Source: Planotetraspora phitsanulokensis | Lineage (GTDB): Bacteria > Actinomycetota > Actinomycetes > Streptosporangiales > Streptosporangiaceae | Length of the DNA stretch: 64,000 nt | Direction: 5' to 3' | NCBI RefSeq assembly: GCF_016863295.1 | Contig: NZ_BOOP01000019.1 | Coordinates: 186,001 to 250,000, forward strand | In this document: positions 25,430-33,369 of the stretch, piece after piece | Layout of the letters: the number at the start of each line of letters is the position of its first letter | Numbering within the stretch: the stretch's first letter is position 1 | Notes under the pieces: generated by a model | Told to the model about the DNA's origin: nothing | The model's database searches: none | Seen by the model: only the letters and a program-made list of their open reading frames with translations | Made by a program: the position numbers and the translations under genes

Positions 25430-25604
25430 CTCCTTTACCGCGTCTCTCCTCCGCGCACCGATGCTCCGCCGAAGGCGGCTTGAAGAGATCTCCCGGCTGG
25501 CCGGCCACAGCAGCACAGCCGTAACCGAGTTGGTCTACCGCAAGCAGATCCGGCCCGTGCTCCAGGGCGGCGCGGTCGTCATGGACCGCATCTTCAAATC
25601 ATGA
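25430..25604 (+). pseudogene. C-terminal fragment of a tyrosine recombinase (integrase)
   Basis: The last 43 residues of the frame (RRRRLEEISRLAGHSSTAVT, ELVYRKQIRPVLQGGAVVMD, RIF) match the end of actinomycete phage/AICE-type tyrosine integrases: LEEISRLAGHSSTxVTExVY contains the conserved GH and the active-site Tyr (VYRKQIRPV), and GAxVMDxIF is the usual C-terminus. The region upstream of the GH motif is scrambled and no start exists. It sits 68 bp from the tRNA-Thr 3' end, exactly where the integrase of such an element is expected. Confidence 0.7.
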
Positions 25605-25636
25605 TCGAAAAGGGTAGTCACTCAGATAGACACCCA

Positions 25637-25667
25637 AGAGGCCCCCATGATCATCATGAGGGCCTCT
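25637..25667 (-). terminator. Terminator of tRNA-Thr(CGT)
   Basis: AGAGGCCC and GGGCCTCT form the outer stem, with a further ATGATCAT palindrome inside, directly after the tRNA 3' end on the minus strand. Confidence 0.7.
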
Positions 25668-25671
25668 GAAC

Positions 25672-25748
25672 TGGAGCCGCCTAAGGGAATCGAACCCTTG
25701 ACCCCTTCATTACGAGTGAAGTGCTCTGGCCGACTGAGCTAAGGCGGC
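25672..25748 (-). tRNA. tRNA-Thr (anticodon CGT)
   Basis: A full cloverleaf: acceptor GCCGCCT/AGGCGGC, D-arm AGCTCAGTCGGCCAGAGC, anticodon stem CTTCA/TGAAG with loop CTCGTAA, T-arm with GGTTCGATTCC, and a discriminator T followed by encoded CCA. Its 3' 47 bp are duplicated at 18541, marking it as an integration site that was regenerated on integration. Confidence 0.95.
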
Positions 25749-25838
25749 ATGCCGCAGAACGGCAGGGCAAGTCTACAGGTTCGGCGGGGGTTCTCGTGCA
25801 CCCTGATCGCCCCCGCCGACCGAAGGATTTCAGAGCTA

Positions 25839-27380
25839 TCAGGCCTCCGGGCACACCATGCCCTTCTTGGGCACCTGTAGCGAGATCAGATAGTCGTCGA
25901 CCGCCTTGTCGACGCAGGCCGAGCCCGTCCGATAGGCGGTGTGCCCGTCGCCGTCGTAGCCCAGCAGGACTCCCGAGGACAGCTCCGAGGCCAGCCCCTT
26001 CGCCCATTCGTACGGCGTGGCGGGATCACGAACCGTGCCCACGACGAGGATGGGCGGGGCCCCCTCGGCCTTGAGCGGCTTGACACTGTCCGCGCCGTCG
26101 GCACCCGCCGCCTTCACCGGCCAGAACGAGCAGGGGAACGACCCCCACATCACGAAGGACCCGAAATGCGGAGCCGCCTTGGCGGCGTCGACGGCGGCCT
26201 TCTCATAGGTGGCCGTGCCCTTCGGGTACGGATGGTCCACGCAGTTGATCGCCATGTTCGACTCGGTCTGGTTGGAGTAGACGCCATTCGGCCCCCTGTC
26301 CACCAGGACGTCCGCCATCCGGAGAAGATCGGAACCGTTCCCCTTGAAGGCCTGCCCGAGGGCCGCCCGTAGCCTCGGCCACTGCTGGTGGTCGTACAGC
26401 GGGGTGACGATGCCGAGCACCGTCCAGGCCTCGCCGATCACGCGGCCGTCCCCGAGATCGTTGCGCAAGGGGCGCTCGTCCGCCTTCTGCAGCAGGCCCG
26501 CGACCTCAGCCATCGCACCGTCGACCGTACGGCTGGTGAAGGGGCACCCGTTGGCCCGCAGACAGTCTTCGGTGAAGGCCTTGAGCGCCACCTCGAACCC
26601 CTGTGCCTGGACCTTGTTGGCCGAGAACGAGGAGACCGCCGGGTCGACGGCGCCGTCCAGGACGAGGGCTCGCACCCTCTTCGGGAACAGATCGGCGTAC
26701 AGCGCGCCGAGGTAGGTGCCGTAGGACTTGCCGAGATACGTCAGCCCGGTGTCGCCGACGACCCCACGCAGCACGTCCATGTCCCTGGCCGCGTTGGCCG
26801 TGCCGACGAACGGGAGCAGGCTCCCCGATTTCGCCTGGCAGGCGTCGGCGAAGGACTTCGAGCCCTTCTCCTGAGCCGCGATCTCGCCCGGCGTGTCCGG
26901 ACTTCCGTCCAGACCCACATAGGAGTCCAGTTCCTGGCTCGACATGCACCTGACCGGGGCCGACTCCCCCACTCCGCGCGGGTCGAAGCCGACGATGTCG
27001 AACCGGGCGCGCAGGTCGTCGGTGAACAGGAACGGGGCCGCCCGCGTGTACTCGATTCCCGACGCGCCCGGCCCGCCGGGGTTGATGAACAGCGACCCCA
27101 TGCGCTCGCCCGATGCGGGCAGCCGGATCGCACTGATCTCGATCTGCTCCCCGGACGGCTTCGCGTAGTCGAGCGGCACCTTCACCTTCGCGCACTCGAA
27201 GCCCTCACCGCAGTCCGCCCAGTCGGGCGTCTGGCTGTAGAAGGACTGCAGAGCAGGGGTCGGCGCCGTCCTGGCGTCGTTCCCGGTCTTCGCCGGAGCT
27301 TCCTGGCTCGTCGAGCACGCGCCCAGGAGCGCAGCGGTCAGCAGGGCCGCTGTGCCAGCGGCCAAGATTCGGTTGGTCAC
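25839..27380 (-). CDS. TAP-family alpha/beta-hydrolase lipoprotein
   Basis: An exported hydrolase of 513 residues of the tripeptidyl-aminopeptidase (SlpD/E) type. The signal is MTNRILAAGTAALLTAALLGAC with the lipobox LGAC, so it is anchored to the outer face of the membrane. The alpha/beta core has the oxyanion loop FINPGGPGASG, the nucleophile elbow YLGKSYGTYLG (Ser), the acid in ILVVGTVRDPATPYEWA and the His in GYDGDGHTAY, followed by the conserved CVDKAVDDYL of the TAP-like C-terminal domain. The family trims N-terminal tripeptides from secreted proteins. The GTG start overlaps the ricT-like stop by four bases. Confidence 0.93.
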   Translation of the reverse strand: MTNRILAAGTAALLTAALLGACSTSQEAPAKTGNDARTAPTPALQSFYSQTPDWADCGEGFECAKVKVPLDYAKPSGEQIEISAIRLPASGERMGSLFINPGGPGASGIEYTRAAPFLFTDDLRARFDIVGFDPRGVGESAPVRCMSSQELDSYVGLDGSPDTPGEIAAQEKGSKSFADACQAKSGSLLPFVGTANAARDMDVLRGVVGDTGLTYLGKSYGTYLGALYADLFPKRVRALVLDGAVDPAVSSFSANKVQAQGFEVALKAFTEDCLRANGCPFTSRTVDGAMAEVAGLLQKADERPLRNDLGDGRVIGEAWTVLGIVTPLYDHQQWPRLRAALGQAFKGNGSDLLRMADVLVDRGPNGVYSNQTESNMAINCVDHPYPKGTATYEKAAVDAAKAAPHFGSFVMWGSFPCSFWPVKAAGADGADSVKPLKAEGAPPILVVGTVRDPATPYEWAKGLASELSSGVLLGYDGDGHTAYRTGSACVDKAVDDYLISLQVPKKGMVCPEA

Positions 27381-28204
27381 GCCTCATCCGTCCCGTAGGC
27401 CGAGTCATACGCCTTGCGCGGAGCGCAGACACTCGCCTTGGAACAGGCACAGCGCCGACCCCCGTCGTTCAGTCGTACGATCACCGAGTCTGACGGAACG
27501 TTGTGGCCGACGACGGTTCCCGGGCCTTCCGGCGTGTCCACAGCGAGCCCGGTACGTGGGGCAGAAGCCCTGAATTCCTGGTAGAGCGGGTGCTCGTACT
27601 TCAGACAGCACATCAGCCGGCCGCACGCTCCCGCGATTCTGAGCGGATTGACCGGAAGATCCTGATCCTTGGCCATGCGGACCGACACGGGCTCGAAGTC
27701 CTTCAGGAAGGTCGCACAGCACAGATCGCGGCCGCACGGGCCTATGCCGCCCTGGAGCCGCGCCTCGTCTCGCGGGCCGATCTGGCGTAACTCCACCCTG
27801 GCGCGCAGGTTCCTGGCGAGATCACGGACGAGCGCCCGGAAGTCGACCCGGTGCGGCGCGGAGAAGTAGACGGTGTAGACGTTGTCGGCGTCCAGATAGT
27901 CGACGCCGACCACCTTCATCGGCAGTTCGTGCCGCTTGATCAGTCGTTTGGAGACGCTCCGGGCCTCGGCCCGGCGGCGGCGGTTCCCCTCGTCACGGCT
28001 CAGATGCTCGGAGCCGGCGATCCCCTGGCAGACCGGAAGGCCGTCGACGTCCTCGCTCACGTATTGCGGCGCCCACACGCACTCGGCCACCTCGGGGCCG
28101 GTGTCGGTCGGCACCAGCACCTTGTCGCCCACCTTGGGGCTGTGGCCACCGGGGTCGAGATAGTAGAGCCGACCGTAACGGGTGAAGCTCACGGCCATGA
28201 TCAT
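27377..28204 (-). CDS. PSP1/RicT-like regulatory iron-sulfur protein
   Basis: A 275-residue cytoplasmic protein with the PSP1 domain, the actinomycete relative of RicT (YaaT). It reads MAVSFTRYGRLYYLDPGGHS, then PKVGDKVLVPTDTGPEVAEC, KVVGVDYLDADNVYTVYFSA, HRVDFRALVRDLARNLRARV and ELRQIGPRDEARLQGGIGPC. The Cys clusters GPCGRDLCC and CGRLMCCLKYEHPLYQEF match those that hold an iron-sulfur cluster in RicT. RicT works in RNA-processing and development in Bacillus; its actinomycete role is less clear. ATG 28204 and 28198 (MIMAVSF) are both possible. It overlaps the next gene, and holB lies just upstream in the same direction, the usual core arrangement. Confidence 0.9.
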   Translation of the reverse strand: MIMAVSFTRYGRLYYLDPGGHSPKVGDKVLVPTDTGPEVAECVWAPQYVSEDVDGLPVCQGIAGSEHLSRDEGNRRRRAEARSVSKRLIKRHELPMKVVGVDYLDADNVYTVYFSAPHRVDFRALVRDLARNLRARVELRQIGPRDEARLQGGIGPCGRDLCCATFLKDFEPVSVRMAKDQDLPVNPLRIAGACGRLMCCLKYEHPLYQEFRASAPRTGLAVDTPEGPGTVVGHNVPSDSVIVRLNDGGRRCACSKASVCAPRKAYDSAYGTDEA

Positions 28205-28407
28205 GCCCAAGAGCCGGCCCTCCTCGATCTCGTACGGCTTCCGCCGTGCCCCCCACCATACGTGGCGCTCACCACAACCGGTCAGGGCCTCCGGTCGACT
28301 CCCTCCGGAATCATCGTGGCGAAAGCTCCCAGATCCGCATGATTCCGACCGCGCGATCAGTCGGATTCCGGGCAGTCCAGATATTCCGAGGTGGAGATCC
28401 GCCTGAA

Positions 28408-29592
28408 TCAGACGAGATGGGGATCGCGGAGCGCCAGGGCCATGGCCTCCACGGCGATCTGGGGGTTCACGTTGGCCGCCAGTCGCTCGCGGCACAACAT
28501 GATCGCATCCGTACGGCGAAGCGTGTCGACGGGCGAGGACTTCCGCGCCAGCGCCTCCACCTCGTGCCGCCGGTCCTCGTTGGCCAACTCGACCTGCGCC
28601 CCGAACTGGACGGCCAGCACATCGCGATAGAACGCCACGAGGTCGAGCAGGGCGAGATCCAGAGAGTCCCGCTTGATCCGGGTGGCCCGCGACTTCTGCA
28701 TGGTCTCGAGCTCTTTCAGCGCTCCGGCCCCTCCTCGGACCAGGCCCTTGTTGAGCCCCTTGCCGGACGAGCCCTCGCCGTACACCTTGCGCAACTCGGC
28801 CGTCTCGACCTCGTTCAGAGCCGTCGTCGCCGCGTCCGCGTCCGCGGTCGAGGTCTTCACCAGCCGCTCCGCCGCGACGATGCAGTCCCCCACGCCGGAC
28901 AACGACTGGGGGATCGAGAGCACATCCTCCCTACGCCGCCGTACCCCGTCGTCGAGGGCCAGCCGCCGCGCCCGCCCGATGTGCCCCTGGGCCGCGCGCG
29001 CGGCGAACAGAGCAGTATCGGGAGAGACGTCGTCCCTGGTCATCAGCATGTGGGCGACGGCCTCGGTCGAAGGGGTGCTCAGGGTCACGACGCGGCAGCG
29101 GGAGCGAATCGTGATGATCATGTCGTCGGGCGAGGGGGCGCACAGCAGCCAGACCGTCCTCGGCGGCGGCTCCTCGATGGCCTTCAGCAACGCGTTGGCC
29201 GCGGCCTCCGTCGCCCGGTCGGCGTCCTCGAAGAGCACGATCCGCCAGCGGCCGAGCGTCGGCGCCCCGGCGCCCTTGAGCACGAGGTCGCGCGTCTGCT
29301 TCGCACTGTAGGAGAGCCCCTCAGGGCGGACCCAGGTCACGTCGGGATGGGAGCCGACGTCGACCTGATGGCAGGCGTCACAGTGGCCACAACCCTGGTC
29401 CGGGCACAGAAGCGCGGCGGCGAAGGCTCGGGCGGCGTTGGAGCGTCCCGATCCGGGCGGCCCGGTGAACAACCAGGCGTGGGTCATGCCGGCGCCACGT
29501 CCTCCGGCGAGGGCGTCGGCCGCAGCCGCGGCCGCCTTCTGGAGTACGGCGACAGCCCGCTCCTGCCCCACCAGATCGCCGAAGACACTCAC
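28408..29592 (-). CDS. holB: DNA polymerase III subunit delta'
   Basis: The delta' subunit of the clamp loader, 394 residues. Domain I starts MSVFGDLVGQERAVAVLQKA and has a P-loop GPPGSGRSNAARAF in which the Walker Lys is Arg, as expected for delta', which does not hydrolyse ATP. The four-Cys zinc finger CPDQGCGHCDACHQV follows, then VLFEDADRATEAAANALLKAI, EEPPPRTVWLLCAPSPDD and the arginine-finger region TIRSRCRVVTL. The C-terminal collar region (residues 230-394) is alpha-helical. It sits upstream of the ricT-like gene and downstream of the tmk fusion, the conserved order in actinomycetes. Confidence 0.95.
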   Translation of the reverse strand: MSVFGDLVGQERAVAVLQKAAAAAADALAGGRGAGMTHAWLFTGPPGSGRSNAARAFAAALLCPDQGCGHCDACHQVDVGSHPDVTWVRPEGLSYSAKQTRDLVLKGAGAPTLGRWRIVLFEDADRATEAAANALLKAIEEPPPRTVWLLCAPSPDDMIITIRSRCRVVTLSTPSTEAVAHMLMTRDDVSPDTALFAARAAQGHIGRARRLALDDGVRRRREDVLSIPQSLSGVGDCIVAAERLVKTSTADADAATTALNEVETAELRKVYGEGSSGKGLNKGLVRGGAGALKELETMQKSRATRIKRDSLDLALLDLVAFYRDVLAVQFGAQVELANEDRRHEVEALARKSSPVDTLRRTDAIMLCRERLAANVNPQIAVEAMALALRDPHLV

Positions 29593-29640
29593 CCCATCAA
29601 CCTACCCTCCTGATCTTGCCCAAGCCTCCACCCTTTCCCG

Positions 29641-29672
29641 CGTGATCATGCACAGGTTCGTGGATGATCACG
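29641..29672 (-). terminator. Long hairpin after the tmk fusion
   Basis: A 13-bp stem with one mismatch (CGTGATCATGCAC with GTGGATGATCACG) over a 6-nt loop, 29 bp after the stop of the leftward tmk gene. Confidence 0.6.
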
Positions 29673-29700
29673 GCCGAGGGGTTTTGGCAAGGGGAGGGGG

Positions 29701-31758
29701 TCAGTCGCGGATGGCGGGGATGGTGCCGGTGGCGGCTTCGGCCTCGTGAGGGACGGGGTCGGGGAGGATCTCCCGGACCCGATCCTGGATGAGGCGGGAC
29801 ACCTCGGACTGCGCGAGCGTTCCGTCGACCACGAGATACCGGTCCGGGGCCGCGGCGGCCAGCGCCCGGAACTCCCGCCGGACCCGCTCGTGGAACTCCA
29901 TGGGCTCGGCCTCGATCCGGTCGGCGGGGGAGGCCATCCGGCGCAGCCCGACCGACGGCGGCACATCGATCAGGACGGTCAGGTCGGGCAGCAGCCCGCC
30001 CGTCGCCCATGAGTTGATCTGAGCGACCTCCTCGGGCTCGAGAGCCCGGCCGGCCCCCTGGTAGGCGAGGGACGAGTCGACATAACGGTCCGTCACGACG
30101 GTGGACCCCCGCTGAAGAGCCGGCCGGATGACCTTCTCGACGTGCTCGGCCCGGTCGGCGGCGTACAGCAGGGTCTCGGAGCGGGCGGACAGGCCCTGGT
30201 GGGTGGCGTCGAGCAGGATGGCCCTCAGCCGCATGCCGACCTTGGTCGAACCGGGCTCCCGGGTCTGGACGACGTCGAAGCCCTGGTCGCGCAGCCAGAT
30301 GGCGAGCAGGCGCGACTGGGTGGTCTTGCCCGAGCCTTCGCCGCCCTCGAACGCCACGAAGAACCCGCGGGGCTGCTCCTCGGCTTCGGGAACGAACTTC
30401 TCGCCCTTCAGCGCCGCCATGAGGTCGACGCCGATGGGGATCCCCCGGCGGTCGTCCATGTGCCGGAACGCGAGCAGACCGACGATCACGGCCAGCAGGG
30501 CGGAGAGCAGGAGCACCACGTTGGAGCCGTCGAACTGGTAGCTGATCCCGCCGACGGTGATGACGTGCATGCCGAAGACCGCGGCCAGACCCGAGGCCAC
30601 GGCCACGACCACCAGCAGCACGACGCGGGCCAGCGACTGCAGGAACGAGAAGGTCCGGCCGCGCAGGGCGTCCTCGACCTCCAGCCCGATCATCGTGTAA
30701 CCGATGATCCAGGCGATGCCGGCGCACGCTCCGAGCAGCACGGTCAGCATGACGACGATCACGAGGTCGTGGATCAACGCGATGGCCGCGAGCGTCAGCC
30801 CGGCCACGATGATGGACAGCCCGAACATGCGGCGCCGGGAGAGCCCGCCGAGCAGGCGCAGCCCGAAGAACATCCCGAGGCCCATGCCGAGGAACACCGC
30901 GCAGAAGACCGCGCCGTATCCCGCGTCGCCCCCGTGAAGGGCGCTGACGTAGGCCTTTCCGACACCGACGACCGCGCCACCGGCGGCGAACGCGCCGAGC
31001 ATTCCGATGATCAGGCCCTTGACGACCCGGTTGCCGCCGACGAAGCGCCAGCCGTCCACGATCTGCCCGAGGATCGAGGCGGTGGAGGCCTGGCGGGTGT
31101 GGTCCTTGGGGATGCTCCGCAACGTGAAGATCAGGACGGCCGAGGCCAGGTACGCGACGGCGTTGATGCCGAGCGTCAGATCGGTCGGCTGCACGCCGGA
31201 GGCCGGGAACGCGGTCGCCACCATGGTCGTCAGGGCCGACACGACGGCAAACAGGGCCGCGGCGACGGGGGCGGTGCCGTAGGTGACCAGGAGGTTGAAC
31301 TGGTTGGCCTCCTCCAGCCTCTCCTTGGGCACGAGGTTGGGGATGGTCGCGTCCTTCGCGGGCACCCAGAAGAGGTTGACGCACTCCACCAGGAACGCGG
31401 CGATGAGCACCCACTGGTAGCTGCCGACCAGCGGAATCGACAACACGACGGCGAACCTGACGATGTCGGCCACGACCATCGTCAGGCGCCGGTCGAAGCG
31501 ATCGGCCACCGTCCCGGCGATCGGCCCGAGCAGGATCGCGGGCAACATCTTGGCGACGAAGACGCCGCCGACGGCCAGGCTCTGCGCCTGGAAGCCCGAG
31601 CCTTGGGTGAGGTTACCCGCGAGGGCCGTCAGCGCGATGATGTTGAGCCAGTCGCCGAGGCTGCACACCCCCATCGCCGTCCAAAGCCTGCGGAACGGCG
31701 CTATCGCCAGAACGTGCGACGTCTTGCGTCGCTGGGCTGCCCGGCCAGGGGTGCTCAT
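29701..31758 (-). CDS. tmk: MFS transporter-thymidylate kinase fusion
   Basis: A 685-residue bifunctional protein. Residues 1-445 are a 12-helix MFS transporter of unknown substrate, starting MSTPGRAAQRRKTSHVLAIA, with helices such as FRRLWTAMGVCSLGDWLNII, a GTVADRFDRRLTMVVAD loop typical of MFS loop 2-3, and later helices including AYVSALHGGDAGYGAVFCAV. Residues 470-685 are dTMP kinase: GFFVAFEGGEGSGKTTQSRL with the P-loop GGEGSGKTT, VVQTREPGSTKVGM (DRX-equivalent base-binding), VVTDRYVDSSLAYQGAGR (catalytic DRY/F), and the lid VEDPADRIEAE. Fusion of tmk to an MFS module is a known actinomycete arrangement; why the two are joined is unclear. It is transcribed toward holB. Confidence 0.93.
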   Translation of the reverse strand: MSTPGRAAQRRKTSHVLAIAPFRRLWTAMGVCSLGDWLNIIALTALAGNLTQGSGFQAQSLAVGGVFVAKMLPAILLGPIAGTVADRFDRRLTMVVADIVRFAVVLSIPLVGSYQWVLIAAFLVECVNLFWVPAKDATIPNLVPKERLEEANQFNLLVTYGTAPVAAALFAVVSALTTMVATAFPASGVQPTDLTLGINAVAYLASAVLIFTLRSIPKDHTRQASTASILGQIVDGWRFVGGNRVVKGLIIGMLGAFAAGGAVVGVGKAYVSALHGGDAGYGAVFCAVFLGMGLGMFFGLRLLGGLSRRRMFGLSIIVAGLTLAAIALIHDLVIVVMLTVLLGACAGIAWIIGYTMIGLEVEDALRGRTFSFLQSLARVVLLVVVAVASGLAAVFGMHVITVGGISYQFDGSNVVLLLSALLAVIVGLLAFRHMDDRRGIPIGVDLMAALKGEKFVPEAEEQPRGFFVAFEGGEGSGKTTQSRLLAIWLRDQGFDVVQTREPGSTKVGMRLRAILLDATHQGLSARSETLLYAADRAEHVEKVIRPALQRGSTVVTDRYVDSSLAYQGAGRALEPEEVAQINSWATGGLLPDLTVLIDVPPSVGLRRMASPADRIEAEPMEFHERVRREFRALAAAAPDRYLVVDGTLAQSEVSRLIQDRVREILPDPVPHEAEAATGTIPAIRD

Positions 31759-31939
31759 GATGTCAGCGTATCCAGGTGCTCGCTGGGCTGTATGGGGGAC
31801 GAGCGGGCCGGACAGGCCCTGCCTGCTCGTCGCCTGAGGGTATTACGTCCCGCCGTGTCCCGCACTGTGGACGCGAGGAACGGTCACCTTCTTCTATCCC
31901 TTTCCTACAGATATGCCCAGGGCCTAACCCGCCGGGGAC

Positions 31940-33286
31940 TCAGGCGTGCAGTTCGACGAGGGTGATCTCGGGCGGAGCGCCGACACGGACCGGCGGTCCC
32001 CAGTAACCGGCTCCCCTGGTGACGTACACCTGAGTCTCGCCACCGCCCGTCCGGGGGAACGCCGCCAGACCCGCCACCACGGGCTGCTGCAGCTTGACGA
32101 CCAGGTTGAACGGCGCGATCTGGCCGCCGTGGGTGTGCCCGGAAAGCTGCAGGTCGACGCCGTGGCCGGCGGCCGTCTCGACCTGGACCGGCTGGTGCGC
32201 GAGCAACACGACCGGCCTTGCGGCGTCCCGGCCGGCCAGCGCCTTGTCGAAGTCGGGGCCGTCTCCGTACGACGCGCCGTTGAGGTCGTTGACCCCGGCG
32301 AGATCGAGCACGGCCCCGTTGTGGCTGATCTCAACTCGCTCGTTGCGCAACGACCGTACGCCCAGGGAGTCGAGCTCCTCGATCCATTCCTGGGGCCCTT
32401 CAGAGGTGTAGTACTCGTGGTTGCCGGTCACGAAATACGCCCCGTAGCGGGATTCCAGATCCTTGAGCGGGGCGGCCAGCGCGCCGAGCTCGGCGACGCT
32501 GCCGTCGACCAGGTCTCCCACGATCGTGACCACGTCCGCCTGGAGCCCGTTGATCATCCTGGTGATGCGCTCGGTGTGGCCGATTCCCGTCAGCGGGCCG
32601 AGGTGGATGTCGCTGACCACGGCGATGCGCAGCCCGTTCATCCGCGGGTCCAGCCGGGGCAGGCGGATCGGGACCCGCTCGACGACCGGGTCGCCCAGAG
32701 CGGTGGCCACGCCGTATCCGACGGTGGCGAGCGCGCCCACGCCGACGACCGCGGAGGCCGTGCGGGCGATGAACATCCGCCGGTCGATCCGGCCGGGCGC
32801 GGGGACGGCGGGAGCCGCGTCTTCCTGGCGGCCGTCCTGCGATGTGACGTCAGCGGAGGCGGGAGACGAGGCCCCCGAGGCGACCTCTGAAGTGGACGCT
32901 CCGGAAGCCGCCAGGGCCGCCACCGGCAACTCGTTCTGGGAGGCAGGGGCGGCCGCACCGGCCGCAGACGCCTCGCGGCGCTCGATCCGCCGCACCACCA
33001 GCAGGGCGAGGGCGCGCGGAATCTCCAGGACCAGCGAGAACACCAGCAGATAGAACATGATCGCCAGCCACAGGTATCCCGGCCAGGCGATGAAGTGCTC
33101 GAATCCGGTGCCGAAGATCCGGCCGCCGGCACGGGTCAGCACCAGCGGGGCGGCCAGCAGGAACAAGGCCCACACCGCCACCCGCCGCGTACGCGATCCC
33201 GGCGCCGTCGCCGGCCGGATCACGCGTCGCCACAGGTAGTAGTGCACGACCGCCACGGCCACCACGATGGCGATCCCAAACCCCAC
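31940..33286 (-). CDS. Membrane metallophosphoesterase
   Basis: A 448-residue protein. The first 90 residues hold three transmembrane helices (GFGIAIVVAVAVVHYYLW, VAVWALFLLAAPLVLTRAGG, WLAIMFYLLVFSLVLEIPRA), followed by a low-complexity Ala/Ser linker to about residue 165 and a further hydrophobic stretch (TASAVVGVGALATVGYGVAT). Residues 185-448 are a calcineurin-like phosphoesterase: IAVVSDIHLGPL (D-x-H), VVTIVGDLVDGS (GD), FVTGNHEYY (GNHE), VLLAHQPV and LSGHTHGGQIAPFN (GHTH). These motifs form the dimetal site. The family acts on phospho-lipids, nucleotides or cell-wall precursors at the outer membrane face. It is upstream of the tmk fusion, with a 181-bp gap. Confidence 0.9.
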   Translation of the reverse strand: MGFGIAIVVAVAVVHYYLWRRVIRPATAPGSRTRRVAVWALFLLAAPLVLTRAGGRIFGTGFEHFIAWPGYLWLAIMFYLLVFSLVLEIPRALALLVVRRIERREASAAGAAAPASQNELPVAALAASGASTSEVASGASSPASADVTSQDGRQEDAAPAVPAPGRIDRRMFIARTASAVVGVGALATVGYGVATALGDPVVERVPIRLPRLDPRMNGLRIAVVSDIHLGPLTGIGHTERITRMINGLQADVVTIVGDLVDGSVAELGALAAPLKDLESRYGAYFVTGNHEYYTSEGPQEWIEELDSLGVRSLRNERVEISHNGAVLDLAGVNDLNGASYGDGPDFDKALAGRDAARPVVLLAHQPVQVETAAGHGVDLQLSGHTHGGQIAPFNLVVKLQQPVVAGLAAFPRTGGGETQVYVTRGAGYWGPPVRVGAPPEITLVELHA

Positions 33287-33369
33287 GACGGACTCCCCTC
33301 GACCCGGCTGACGACGATGCTACGAGCTACCGCCGACAAGCGCGCCGCACACGCGGACCCGCCGCCGCC

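Larger units (their letters stand above)
18541..25717. mobile_element. Decayed integrative element in tRNA-Thr(CGT)
   Basis: About 7.2 kb bounded by a 47-bp direct repeat: the tRNA-Thr 3' remnant at the left and the intact tRNA-Thr at the right. Next to the intact tRNA is the C-terminus of a tyrosine recombinase. The cargo is mostly broken: transposase stumps, frameshifted or truncated hypotheticals and long gene-poor stretches, plus two intact-looking genes, a YwqG-like protein and a purple acid phosphatase. Replication and transfer genes (Rep, TraB/FtsK, Xis) are not found, so this is a relic of an actinomycete integrative element rather than a mobile one. The gene content could also reflect several successive insertions at the same tRNA. 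Confidence 0.75.

Noticed and set aside
30142-31965. Long open frame antisense to the MFS-tmk fusion
   Set aside because: Asp/Glu/Gly/His-rich shadow of the transporter-kinase gene, no domain.
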